A DNA stretch of 64,000 nucleotides, from NCBI GenBank assembly GCA_009823505.1, contig VZQC01007984.1:1866463-1930462 (forward strand), given 5' to 3'. Position 1 is the stretch's first letter. Every line of letters starts with the position of its first letter. This document shows, piece after piece, positions 24,256 to 36,465 of the stretch. This DNA comes from Rhizomys pruinosus. Lineage: Eukaryota > Chordata > Mammalia > Rodentia > Spalacidae. The notes beneath the pieces are model-generated. The model ran no database searches and was not told where the DNA came from. It worked only from the letters and a program-made list of their open reading frames with translations. The position numbers and the translations under genes were made by a program.

Positions 24256-24307
<52 letters not shown>
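24256..24307. repeat. T52 homopolymer inside L1 'B'
   Basis: An uninterrupted T52 replaces the A-rich stretch of L1 ORF2 (compare 18609-18619, A10). This could be real expansion or an assembly artefact. Confidence 0.9.
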
Positions 24308-24312
<5 letters not shown>

Positions 24313-25603
24313 CCCTCTTAGGACTGCATTTTAAAGTATCCCATATTAATTTGGTTTTGTTGTATTATTATTGCCATTCAGTTTCAGGATGCTTTTATTT
24401 CTTTCTTTATCCTATTCCTTAACCCATTCATTATTCAGGGTGTGTTGTTTATTCTTGTGTTCTTGGGTAGATAGTATGGTTAATTCCTGGTGTTGATAGT
24501 TGAGCTTTAACTGCTTGTAGTCCCTGATAGAAGCATGAAGTAATTTTCAAGTCTTTTTGTATTTGTTGAGTTTTTTTCGGTGTCACAGTGTGTGGTCTGT
24601 TTTGGAGAATATTCCATGGGGTGGTGGGTAGAAATGTGTATTCTCTGGTATTAGGGTGGACTATTTAGTAGATGACTGTGAAGACCATTTGGTGTATACC
24701 TCTTCATTCAGATGGTCATGAGAGTTCTGATCTGTTGTTATCGTCTGATACCATTATCGTTAACTAAATCAGTAGTATAACATGCTCACAAAGGGCTCAG
24801 TGGGAGACATGTAATTAACCTGAAAGTCCAATTTCTTCATCGTAATGATTAGTGATAACTATACGGTGTTAGATTATTAAGACCTGATTGTCCTTGTGGT
24901 CCTATGGAAGAATCTTTCCTACTAATAAAGTTTGAAGGATCCAAGACTTATCTGACGAAGAACGTTTGGTATTTAGCCTCGGCGATATGATATCCAAAAC
25001 TCTGGTGTGAAGTCCATTCTGGATGAAGATTGAACTAAGGTGGCGTTTACCATCTACCCTTTTGTAAGCTGAACATATTGTGGCCCGCATTCCGAGATAA
25101 AAAAATAGGTAAGGTGCTTCGCAATCGGAGTCCAGTTCCACGACTCTTGATCTCCTTATCTTCCTCTCTGTTTTCAAATTCTCCTTTTGGTTATTTGATA
25201 TAACTGGATTTCTCGCAAGCCTCTATTTTCGGTCTGAATATTAAATAGCAATGGCCAACCTCGCTTCCCAGGACTAACCTTAGCCAAGGTAATCAACAAT
25301 TTCAGTCCACCTGCTTTCTTTTTGGTAATCATCGTCCTGAGTGAGGCTGAATTATTTCCTATTAGCATATCTTCATGTTTCATTTCACGTCAAGCTGAGT
25401 GTCTCTCAGCAGTCCTCAGAGCTTACATATGCATCAGACTAAGTCGACCTTGGCATAAGATAAAGGGTAATAAAATAGTATGCTGCTTATGTACCATCAC
25501 TAGAAATTCCTTTGTAGGGTAACTGCCTAAAATTAGTGGTCACTGACAGTATCCAGTTTATGCGCCTGCCTGTGAGAATTATAGGAATTGTAGACAGGCC
25601 AAA

Positions 25604-25660
25604 CAAAGTTCTCTCTCTCTCTCATCTTCAGCTCTCTCTCTCTCTCTCATCTCTCTTACT
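25604..25660. repeat. (CT)n microsatellite
   Basis: Two CT runs separated by 'catcttcagc'. Confidence 0.85.
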
Positions 25661-25695
25661 TCCTCTTTCCTTTTGTCCTTTTATTTACTAAGATC

Positions 25696-25700
<5 letters not shown>

Positions 25701-25755
<55 letters not shown>
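25701..25755. repeat. T55 homopolymer
   Basis: Uninterrupted T tract. Confidence 0.9.
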
Positions 25756-25756
<1 letters not shown>

Positions 25757-25831
25757 GTTGTTACTTTCTTGTTTTGGTATAGCTTAAGTTACTGACTGTT
25801 AGACCCAGATTTGAATCACACTATGGTTTTT

Positions 25832-25832
<1 letters not shown>

Positions 25833-25892
<60 letters not shown>

Positions 25893-25900
25893 GGGGGGGG
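25833..25900. repeat. T59-G9 homopolymer pair
   Basis: T59 (25833-25891) is directly followed by G9 (25892-25900). I know of no natural element with this boundary. Confidence 0.9.
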
Positions 25901-26589
25901 CCCTTGCTTCTTTTAGCTCTTCATCCACCAGTTCTATTCACATGAGGACAAAATCAGGTCTTGCTAGACAGGCTTCCTTTTCTGAAGGATAAGCAGACTT
26001 TCCTCTTTAATAGACTGGACACGATTGGTTGAAGTCCCAATTAGTGGACCTTCCTCAGACCTCCGCCTTGAACAGGAAGAATGGTGAGCCATCTTTGCAG
26101 GACTTTTCAAGAGAAGCCCCCACTATATCGCGACCCTAAGACTATGATGGCCTCCTGAGGGCAAAGGAAAACAAGTTGGTCCCAGGCACGTCGCACTCAG
26201 TCAAATTGGTAGGGATTTCAGGTATGGTCATTAAGCAAAGCACCCAGAAAAGGCTAAGTTGCACCAGCCTGTTACATGCACCTATATTAACAGTTCGTAT
26301 CTCTTATTTGGAAACTTTACAAATTAGTACTGCATGCTTATTTATTCCATAGCACTAATTTTGATCATTGAGTCACTTAGTCTTTCCATTTTATCTCCAT
26401 ATTACTACCAAAAAAAGAATGGCCAACACATCTCCGCATTAATATATAAAAGTCCAAGGTCTTGTAGAATCATGGATGTTAGGAGGTCCAGCGTCTAGAA
26501 ACCTGTGAGATAGGGGATTGCACCCATATACCATTAGCAGCAGTTGTCTATTAGATCATATAGGAGGTTATCTATTTTGTCTTCATCCT

Positions 26590-27600
26590 ACGTGCTTGCT
26601 AACTAGCATCCACAGATGAGGGATACCATTCATCTTTTGGTTTTCTAGAACTGTTACTTCACTTAGGACAAAATCTTTTAGTTCTATCTATTTACCTGCA
26701 GAGTTTGTGATGTGGTCTTTCTTTACTACTGCATAGTACTTCCTTGGTGTAGATGTACATTTTCTGTATCACTCATCAGTTGTGGGGCATCTGGGTTGGT
26801 TCAGCTCTTCACTATTGCGAAAAGAGCAGCACATGGTGCACATATGTATCTCTGCTGTAGGAATAGTCTGATGGGTATATACCCTGAAGTGGTATGGCTG
26901 GGTCAAGTGGTAGCTCATTTTGAGTTTCTTTTAAGGGTTCTCCATATGGCTTTCCATAGTGGTTGTAACAAGTTTGCACTTCCCACCAGCAGTGGATGAA
27001 GTTTCCCCTTTCCTTACAACCTCCACAGCATTTGGTATCCTTTGGTTTTCCTTTATCCTAAGCCATTTTTATTCTTATTGGAGTAAGATGGTACTTAAAG
27101 TGGTTTTAATTTGGCATTTCCATTAAATTCTTAGGGATTGTTGAACACTCTTTAATGTTTCTCTCAGCCATCTCCATTTCCTCGTTTGTGAATTCTCTGC
27201 TCAGCTCTTTTTATCCATCTTTTGAGTGAGTTCATTTGTTTTCTTGCTCCTTTGTTTTTGAGTAGTTTCTATGTGCTTCCTGTATTTGTATTGGTTTTGT
27301 CTTTTTTTAGTTTGGGGAATTTTCATCTATTTATCTGTTGAAGGATCTGATCAATATCATTCTATTGGGATTCTTCTACTTCCTCCATCCGTCCCCTATG
27401 CTGCGGAGGGTTTGATCTTTTCATAGTTCCCACAATTCCTGGTTGTTCCAGCGTTGTTGTGTTTTTAAAACTTTTCCCATAATATTTACTTGAGGTTTTA
27501 GTTGTTCTGTGTTATCTTTCCGGTCTGATATTCTTTGTTCTGGCTTCCTCTATTCTACTAAGCTTCTGGGCTTTGTATCGCACGTAGGCTAAATCCAGTC
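26590..27600 (-). mobile_element. L1 'D' fragment (rearranged)
   Basis: On the minus strand, 26600-27290 matches the ORF2 C-terminal region and the beginning of the 3' UTR (the same area as 15335-15957 but with many one-base gaps). From about 27310 it jumps to ORF1-type sequence: 'ttacttgaggttttagttgt' matches 42514 onwards. Most of ORF2 is therefore absent between these two blocks. Confidence 0.7.
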
Positions 27601-28514
27601 TAGAGGTTCGTTTCTTTCTTGTATATTATGGATTAAGAGAGATAGATTTTTTTTACCTTTTAAGCCCTTCCACCAAAATGTTGGATGAGGACTGGCTGAG
27701 ATATCCAGCTTGTGAACTAAGCATTTAATGGAAATTCAGCCTCCTAGAAGATGGACTGAAATTGTTGGATTACCTTGGCAGTATCAATGGAGGCCCGATG
27801 GGGGGGGAATCATTGAACAGGAATGTTGTCTTCTGGACTTACATTATAGGGGGGGCACATTTAATTCAGAGGCATGTCAGTAAGGTCTCTGGCATAGGGC
27901 CTTTTGGTGATGTAATGTTCTTAAAATCATATCTACCGTGTCGAGATATTTTAGAATAATCATTTTGGTGTGTAGATGAGCAATGATAACAGCATGCAAG
28001 TACATACATCATAGGTTTCCTCAGTGCAGAAGGCAGTCTATTGCAAGGACCTTTTTTGCTACCAGTTATCATAGTCTATTTAAAGTTAGAAAACTGAGTA
28101 GAAACTCTGAACATTGCAGAAATGCACTTTTCTCAGTAAATACTTGAATTGTTTGTAAATATTAGACTATCCCTTGGTTGTTACGAGTAAAAATCCGTTA
28201 GACTGTAATTGATGGTTGTTAACTCGATAATAGGTATACTGGCCGTATTTTTCTCCTCTAGTAATGGGCTTTATGTGCGAGATTTCAATATCCTTGAGCA
28301 TAGGCAAGTGCACAGGTCTTTTTAAAAAGAAGCATGGTTACTATGGCAAGCGAAAACTGACCAGATTTGAGAGATCGTTAATGCCTGAAGTGGTTTTTGT
28401 GGATGTGAAATAAATGGTGAGAATTTGAACTGTTCCTTTATTATAGTATTGGAATTAAGTCTACTTAATCTATCAAGTCATGTTCATGCCCTGATTTTAA
28501 TACTTGTGTAATCA
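27601..28514. other. Unassigned sequence
   Basis: No repeat or gene is recognised. CpG is again fairly frequent. G8 runs occur at 27801-27808 and 27850-27856. Confidence 0.35.
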
Positions 28515-31500
28515 AATAACACTGTGGAAAAAAAGATGAGTCACATAGAACTCCAAACAGGACAAGATCAGAAAAGAAATGTCCCACACCATATCATAGT
28601 TAAATGACGTAGATGCCCAAAGCAAAGGACAAAAAATTCTGAAAGGCACCACAAGAAAGAAAAAACAACAGTTACCTATAAGGGGAAACCCAATCAGAAT
28701 CAAGCACTGACTTCTCAAGTGCAAACTATGAATGCAAGAAGAATGTGGAGCAAAGATTCCCAGTGTTAAAGGACTAATAGATGCCAACCCAGGTACTATA
28801 CCCAGTAAAATGTCCAAACTTATAGTTGAAGGAGGAGGAAAAAATTCGTTCCATGAACAAGTAAAACAAAGGATGAATAGAATACATGTCTGGAAAAACC
28901 AACTTCAGAAAATCTTGGAAGCAATTCAAAGGCAGAAGAGAAAGGAGCCAGACTATTTCCTCAGGCACCTAGAAAAGTAAATTTAAAAAAAGCCATAACT
29001 ACATAATGAACCTCAGAGACTAAAATCGCAAATGGATCATAATAGGTGAAGGAAAGAACCACATCATTTGCTTACAACCTTAAATTAATGGGCTAAACCC
29101 ATAATCAAAAGCCCTATAGTCTGGGTGAGATGGATTAGGAAACAAAACCCATCCATGATATTGCTGTCTAGCAAGAAAAGCCATTAACGTTAAGGGACAG
29201 GCACACAATTAAAGTGAAAGTGAATGGAAGAAAATATTCAACAGAAGGTACCAAAAGAGAAGAGCAGGTGTGCTATTCATTTTAATATCAGAACAAGAGC
29301 TGTCAAAGAAAAAAGAAATCAGAAAGAGACAAAGGAAAGGCCTACTACATCTTTTATAAAGCAGTGAACAATTGAACATTGAAGATTCACAATACTGAAT
29401 ATATATGCAACCAAACCGTGCACCGATGGTGCACCAAAATTTATAAGACAATTCTTCAGGACCTCAAAGGCATCAGATTAACCCAAACTCATAGTGGTGG
29501 ACTTCAATACCCCACTGAGTCCTGTTGACGGATCAACTAGACAACAGAAATAAACAGAGAGACGATCTGAACTGAATGATATGAATACACAAACGGACAC
29601 TCACAGACATCTCCGAAACCACCCAAGTACCCCAGAATATACTTTCTACTCCAACCCAGCCCATGGAACATTCTCCAAACAGACCACATACTGGGACCAG
29701 AAAAACCTCAACAAATACAAAAAGATTGAAATAATTTCATGCATTCTATCAGACCACAGTGCAATTAAAGCTAATATCAACACCAGGATAAAGCCCTACT
29801 ATCTACAAGAACACATGGAGACGAAACAACAAATCTCCTGAATAAGAATGGGTCAAGGAGAATAAAGAAGAAATAAAACATCCTGAACTGAATGACAATG
29901 ATAATACAACAACAAAACCTATGGATCGTTAAAAGCGTCCTAAGAGGGAAGTTAAATAGCCCTGGGTGCCTAACATTAAGAAAAAGAAAAGAAGCACAAT
30001 GAATGAAAGTAACACTGAGAGCTAAAAAACACTTGAGAGACAACAACAAATGAACCCTAAATGCACAGAACAGGAAGAAATAACAAAAATCAGGGCAGAA
30101 ATCAATTGAAATAGAAAAACAAGAAACACATAACAAAAAAATCAATGAAATCCAAAAGTTGGTTTTTTTGAGAGAATAAACAAGAATAGACAGACCTCTA
30201 AGCCCAGTTAATCAAAGAAAGAGTACAACTCCAAAACAATACAATCATGTATGAAGGGAAATATCACAACAGACAATGAAAAGAATCCAGACCAATAAGG
30301 GGTGGAGAGATGAGCAGTGGTTAAGGGCACCGACTCTGCGAGGGACCTATTCGAGCCCAGCACCCACATGGGCATAAACACCTCGTCTAACTCAATAATC
30401 AGTCAGGAGAACTCCAGTTCCAGGGGAATCCGAGGCCCCTTCTGACTCTCTGGGCTTGCAGACACCGGTACAAACCTACATGCAGACAGTAACATCATAC
30501 ACATTACAAATCAAATAAATAATAAAATAATAAATAAATAATAAATAAAATAAACATCCAGACAATCATAAGGAATACTTCAAAAACCTATACTCTACTA
30601 AAATTTGAAAACCTAGAAGAATGGATGAATATCTGAAATCCTGGGATCACCAAAGCTAACCAAGAAGAGATGACAGCTTAAATCATGACCATAAATATAT
30701 GAAGAAATTGATGAGATAAAAAGAAACCTCCCAAACAAAATGTCCCAGGCCCAGTATTTTACATAGAAGAATTCTATAAAACATTTCAAAAAGATACAAC
30801 CATTATTACTCAAGCTTGTTTCAGAAGGATACAATAGAGGGATTCTCCAGATTCCTTCTATGAAGCCAGCCGTCACTCAATACCAAACCAGGCAAAGAAA
30901 CAACCAAAAAGGAGAGACTATAGAACCCATCTCATAATGAACACAGATGCCAAAATATTCTAAACAGGATATGGCAAACTCAATACAGACCCACATCAAG
31001 AACATCATCCATCATGACCAAGTTGGATTCATACAGAGAAGCAGGTATGGTCAACACTAAAAATCAATAAATATCATTCAAACATATAATGGCACTGAAA
31101 GACAAAAACCACCAATCATCTCAATTGATGCAGAAAAAGCCTTTGACAGAATCCAGCATCCCTTCATGTCTTAAGTCCTAGAGGGAATTGGACTGGAGGG
31201 ACATCCTAATGTAATCAAAGCATTAAGGAAACCCACAGCCAATATCATCCTAAATGGGAAATCACAGAAGCATTCCTTAAGGGTAGGAACTCAGCAAGCG
31301 CTCCCCTGTCACCACTCCTCTTATTATAGTGGCTGAAACACTTGCTAGGCAATAAGGCCAGAAAAGGAATTATTATTTTTCTCCAAGTAGGAAAAAGGAA
31401 ACTTTAAAGGATTACTAATTGAAAAGAGGGAAGTCAAGCTATCCCTACTTTCTGCTACATGATATGATTGTTTATAAGGGATGCTAAATCACCAGAAACT

Positions 31501-33448
31501 CTAGAACGAATACAGTTCAGCCAAAAAGTGGGCAGTACAAAATTAAAGACAAAAACCAAAACAACAATGGCCTTTCTTTACACCAACAAGTAACTGAGAA
31601 AGAATCAAAGAGACCTTCCCACTCAACAATAGCCACAAAAACAAGTTTACTAATACCCAGGAACAACTTACCCCAAAAAGCACCAATGATCTCGTACAAC
31701 ACAAAATTTAACCTTTAAAAAGAAATTGAAAAGACATCAGAAGATGGGAACACCTCCCATTTAGGATTGGGAAAATTACATTGGAAAACATGTCATTTTC
31801 CGAAACTTCTTTGTTTTTTTTAAAGATTTAACGCCCAAATCCCAATCAAGCTCCAAAAAGAGTCTTCTCCACAGGTCGGAAAAAAGTCCTTAACATCTTT
31901 TGGAAAAACAAAAGCCCCGAATACCAAACAACCCGAGTGAAAAGAGCAACACAGAAGGTGTCTCTATACCAGACTTCACAATATACTACAGGGGGCTATA
32001 GGCATAAAAGCAGCCTGGTACTTGGCACAAAAACAGACCTGTTGACCAAGGAAACAAAACCAAAGATCCAAACCTGAGCAAACATTTCCAGCCAACCCTC
32101 ATATGACAAGGGCCCAAGAGACAGGAATGAGAGATAAGAAAAGACAGCACTTCAGGCAAGTGGAGTTGGCATAACTGTATCACCACTCATAGAAGAATGA
32201 AAATTAATAAAAATAAAAAAAAAAAAAAAAGAATCAACTCCAAGTGGAACAAAAACCTGAATTGAAATCCCAACTCTGAGGTGTTAGATGAAAAAGTTGG
32301 CAGAAGACTTCAAGACATAGGCGTAGGGAAAAGACTTCCTAAATCAGACGCAGCTACTCAAGAATTAAGGAAGACAATTGACAAAGGCCTCATTTAACTC
32401 AAAGCTTCTGTACAGCAAAAGAAGTAGTCAGGGAAGTGAAGAGAACCCACAGAGTGGAGGAAAACTTCATTGCAAGTAAACCACCTGACCAAAGCATTGA
32501 TTTCCAGAATATATAAAACTATGAAAAAAACAAAGAAGAAGAAACAATGCCACTCAAAGATGGAGCAAGAGCATAACAGACGCCACAAGTGAGGAAATAG
32601 AGCATGGCTGGAACACGGCTTAAAAGTGTTCAACATAACTAATCTTAAGGAAATGAAAATCAAAACGACTTGAAATATATCCTTTCTCCAATAGACATGG
32701 CTCAGGACAAGAATATTCAATATACCAAGTGCTGGAGAGTGTGGGAAAGGGAACACTTCATCCACTGCTGATGGGAATGTAAAACTCAGCAGCCACTATG
32801 AAAGACAGTGTGAGAGAACCTTGGAAGAAAAGACTTGATGACTTGCCACCTGACTCAGCCATACTGCTCCTGGGCATGTACCCTCTCAAGACTCACCCCA
32901 CTTCAGAGATACATGAACATCCTTGTTTATTGTAGCTCTCTTCCACAATAGCAAAGAGCTAGAAAAAAACTCAGAAAGAAAAAAAAAAAAAAAAATGTGG
33001 TACATTACACAATGGAGTTCTATCAGCAGTAAATAAACACAATCAGAGCTTTGCCAGGAAAAATGGGAGCTAGAGACATCATTCATGCCAAGTTGAAGTC
33101 ATTAAGTCCCAGAAAAAAAAAACATATGGTTTCCTTCATCTGTGGATTCTAGTGCTAATTACTTATTTGTAAGTATTCTTGTGCATGGCCCCTTTGAGCT
33201 TTATGTCCAAAGCAGTTTGGGAATGATGAATGAACAACAACAAACAACACACAACAGAAGGAATGCATCCAAAACTGACCTGAAAACAGTCAACGTCTGC
33301 CCAAAACAGCCAACTTCCACATGTAGAATATTGAGAAAGAGATGAAAGCTATGTTGCAGAATGCAGAACTCTGGTATGGGGTGGCCGACTGGGGGACACG
33401 GGACTAGATCTGATAAATAATATATGTATTAAATAAAATTTAAAAAAA
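28515..33448 (+). mobile_element. L1 'C', plus-strand LINE-1 with many small indels
   Basis: Starts within ORF1 (28550-28975: 'ggacaagatcagaaaagaaa', 'aagaagaatgtggagcaaag', 'cttcagaaaatcttggaagc'). ORF2 runs from about 29000 to 33145: endonuclease near 29500-29800, the RT 'caattgatgcagaaaaagcc' block at 31119, and the C terminus near 32740-33145. A 3' UTR unlike that of L1 'A' ends in AATAAAATTTAAAAAAA at about 33431-33447. Frame is lost every 50-100 bases, mostly by single-base gaps, far more than in L1 'A' or L1 'B'. Confidence 0.85.
30297..30555 (+). mobile_element. B2 SINE inside L1 'C'
   Basis: The head (ggggtggagagatgagcagt), the 'ccagttccaggggaatccga' block and the tail are recognisable, but with many single-base deletions relative to the B2 at 54662-54911. 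An approximate target duplication 'atccagac(c)aat' lies at about 30285 and 30556, and the L1 resumes afterwards. Confidence 0.85.
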
Positions 33449-34225
33449 GTAGTAAAGAGCTCATGTGGTCATCAAGGCAGCCCTCATTTGTATGAGCATG
33501 GCTATAAGAAGTATAAACCACCCATAAGTAAAGTTAATTGGTAATATCACAGCGTGTAAAGAGCTTATTTTAAGCATCCTGCCAAGGATATGGTATGATC
33601 TTTAGAAGGAATCATGTCAACCTCTGACAGAATGGGAAATGGTTAATTTTTATTAAAGTAAAACCGCGTTTACAACCTTAATAGATAGAGAGTTATCTTT
33701 TGAATAGCTCTTCCCATTTCAATTTTGTCAGGAAGTTAGTTATAGGAGAACGCCTGCTAAGTAATAACTTCCAAGAGGCATATTTGATGTCTAGGCAACT
33801 GCATTTGACAAAGAAGAAAAAAAATCATAGAATTATTGGAAGAAGCTGGAATATAAAATTCTGTCTACCTTTGGGAACTTCACATCTGCTCAAAGATCTA
33901 TTAGTGTGCGTGTGTGGCTGACAGCCACATCCATGATCAAGAAAGTTATCTTTGGATTGTTGGTCCTATATTACTTCCATGTATAGTACAGTGTGTCTAT
34001 TGTCACATCGTGAATATACTGCATCCTTAGTCATTATCCCTCAAAGAATGCTGTTTGAAGTTTCCTAATATCTACATGTTCCTTCAGTTGCTTCATGTAC
34101 TGGAAGCCATTATGTGTAAAGCATCCATTGAGAGACCCTTTTCTTTGAATGCAACATTTATATTGGTTAATATTCTTTTGCTTTTTATTTTGATAGCATT
34201 GTCTGTTGTCCTTTTACATTATAAT
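33449..34225. other. No recognised feature
   Basis: AT-rich. No repeat family or exon is supported. Confidence 0.35.
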
Positions 34226-34330
34226 CATTTTTTTTTTTTATCTTTTCAGACAGGGTCTTCCCTTAGTCAGCTGTCTGGAACATTACCTGTAGACCAGCTG
34301 CCTTGAACTCAGCAGAGATCTGCCGGCCTA
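34226..34330 (-). mobile_element. B1 SINE (gapped)
   Basis: Reverse B1 recognisable from 'cagacagggtcttcccttag' and 'gtagaccagctgccttgaac' but missing several scattered bases; truncated at its 5' end. Confidence 0.75.
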
Positions 34331-34393
34331 CAGATCCATTATCCTTTGTGTGTTCCTCTCTGTTACCATTTAAAACCTTTAAATTAAAAAATT

Positions 34394-34560
34394 CTAGCTT
34401 GTGTGGTGGTCATGCCTTTAATCCCAGCCTGGGAAGCAGAGACAGGGGATCTCTGTGAGTTCAGGCCACTGTCTACATAGCGAGTTCTGGCCAAGTGGGA
34501 CTAAAGGAAGACCCTGTCTCAAAAAGACCAAAGTCAAATAATCAATCAATCAAGCAAGCA
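34394..34560 (+). mobile_element. B1 SINE with (AATC)n tail
   Basis: Forward B1 from 'tagcttgtgtggtggtcatg' to 'accctgtctcaaaaagacca', with a tail that has become (AATC)n/(AAGC)n at about 34539-34565. It faces the minus B1 64 bp upstream. Confidence 0.85.
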
Positions 34561-34779
34561 ATCATAAGTTTGAATTACTTTCTATTCTGTAACATTGGAA
34601 AAAGCATTTATGGGTTTCTCAAATAGGGACAAATTGACTTTATTTTCTATGGTATATTGATCAAGTAAAATACCAAATAACTGGACAAAAGTAGGTTCCT
34701 GTTTCAATCAAGATTTTTAACAGTTTGAGGAAAAAGTTTTTGATCTTACACTGTTCTCTTGTTGTCTTGGATAGTTCCT

Positions 34780-35240
34780 TGTTTTGAATTTGGCCTTTTT
34801 TTTCAAATTTCTTCTCAGCATTTCACTGTCAGCTGAACCTTTATCAATTCCATTTCTTTTTTGTGTTTGTAGAATCTCTTACCTTATCTCTGCTCATATG
34901 CCTTTTTTACTGCTTGGCATGTATTGAATGATTTTGTTTTTTGGTCTTTTTGAGACAGGGTCTCCCTGTAGGCCTGGAACTCATCTGTGACCAGGCTGGC
35001 CTTGGAACTCACAAAGATCACCTGCCTCTGCCTCCCAAGTGCTAGGATTACAGGTGTGCAACACCATGCCTGTCATGATCTTCTTAACATATTGAAATCA
35101 TTTGCAATAACTGCATTGAGAATTATGCATTATTGTTCCTTGGGTAAACTACAAATAGTGTGTCATAGTTTTGTGTTCTCTTTTTCTGTCTCTATATACA
35201 CATATACATGCGTTTAGACATTTGCAGACACACAAAATGG
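34780..35240. repeat. Local duplication, copy 1
   Basis: Matches 40778-41260 in direct orientation, from 'gttttgaattt' to 'gcagacacacaaa'. Both copies carry a minus-strand B1 at the same place with the same short flanking repeat (atgat/ctt type), so the B1 preceded the duplication. Outside these limits the two loci differ. Confidence 0.8.
34936..35072 (-). mobile_element. B1 SINE (in duplication copy 1)
   Basis: Reverse B1 with slight gaps ('gtaggcctggaactcatctg'). The site is identical to the B1 at 40935-41090. Confidence 0.9.
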
Positions 35241-36192
35241 AAGATAAATTACTTATGTAAAATCTATTGAACATGTGATAATGCTTATATTAAAATTATA
35301 TCATATGGAAGAATACTGTCTATTGTGGTAGACCCAAATAATCCTATAATCACTGTGAGAATCAGGTCTTAGTGTCCACATCTGATATTTCTTCCTTTGG
35401 TTTACCATCATTGATCTGAAGTGAATGTACATTAGAACTAGTTTCATGGATGTGAGGATATAGAAAGATGGGTGAAGATGTAACCTCAGAAGGAGTAATG
35501 TATTTGGTTTGAGGTTCATACTGTTACACTTTATAAGTTACAGAATACTGAGTTTATTTACTTATCTTACATATTATATATTTAGGGCAAGTAGCATATG
35601 TTGATTTTGTTGTGGTATGTGTTGGTGTGTGTGTGTAATAAATGTATATCTCCTTTTTTGAGATTACTATAATTCCTGATTCCAGACTTTTTCCAATATA
35701 CTAATATTAAATATTAATTAGAATAATTCCTGAATACCACAGAACCAGACTTTATTCTTGTTGTCATAAAATAATATTGCCATTGATTTTTGTCCTTGTG
35801 TACCAGACTACCCCCCCCTGAACTCTGTGAGGTGTAATATTTTTTGTTACTTTTACCTTTATGATGATTTACCTTTACGTATGAATGTGTACCAGTGTAT
35901 TCCTGGTGAACAAAGGGGCTAAAGAGGGCAGACTCTGAAACTGAAGTTAAAGATGGGTGCTAGCCACTGTGCTGTTCTTGAAGCTGGATCCTTGTCCTAG
36001 GAAGATCAGCAGGGGGTCTTAACCACTGAGTCATGTCTTCAGTGCTGGGTTCCAGGCCACGCAGACCACAGGGGATGGGCTATGAGACACAGCCTTGCTT
36101 AGGCAGTGCTGTACTGGGATAAGGAGGAGGAACTATGTGGTGCTGGAGCTCTTCCTAAACTTTCACTCTGTGGCCCATGGCTTCCAGTTTCT
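35241..36192. other. No recognised feature
   Basis: AT-rich DNA. No repeat or exon is supported. A short GT run lies at 35629-35636. Confidence 0.35.
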
Positions 36193-36341
36193 TTCTTTTT
36201 TGGTATTTTTGAGACAGGGTCTCCCTGTAGCCCCAGCTGTCCTGGAACTCGCTCTGTAGACCAGGCTGGCCTTGAACTCACGATCTGCCTGACTCTGCCT
36301 CCCAAGTGCTAGGATTAAAAGCATGCCCCACCATGCCTGGC
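36193..36341 (-). mobile_element. B1 SINE, left arm of inverted pair
   Basis: Full-length reverse B1. Its 5' end abuts the 5' end of a forward B1. Confidence 0.93.
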
Positions 36342-36465
36342 AGTGCTCACCTTTAATCCCAGCACTCGGGAGGCAGAGGCAGGTGAATCTCTGCAAGTTC
36401 CTGGCTAGCCTGGTCTACACAGTGAGTTCCAGACAACTGGGGCTACAGGGATATCTTATCACACC
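36342..36465 (+). mobile_element. B1 SINE, right arm of inverted pair
   Basis: Forward B1 from 'gtgctcacctttaatcccag' to 'ggctacagggatatcttatc'. It lacks the first few B1 bases and a clear A tail. Confidence 0.9.

Larger units (their letters stand above)
21907..24735 (-). mobile_element. L1 'B', ORF2 middle and 5' part (right piece of a split element)
   Basis: This continues the minus-strand L1 from 15335-15957. Read on the minus strand it covers ORF2 from the endonuclease (right, near 24700) through RT (about 22900-23700) to the region before the C terminus. It degrades into poorly matching sequence at about 24650-24735, and ORF1 and the 5' UTR are not seen next to it. Confidence 0.87.
24736..26589. 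other. Unassigned sequence with T tracts and little CpG depletion
   Basis: Between two minus-strand L1 pieces there is no repeat I recognise. CpG is frequent for a mammal: I count about 17-20 in 24740-25300, close to the level expected from base composition. A CT-rich tract is at 25604-25660. Open frames such as 24902-25177 (-) have no recognisable domain. It may be poorly resolved sequence or a different DNA source. Confidence 0.4.
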
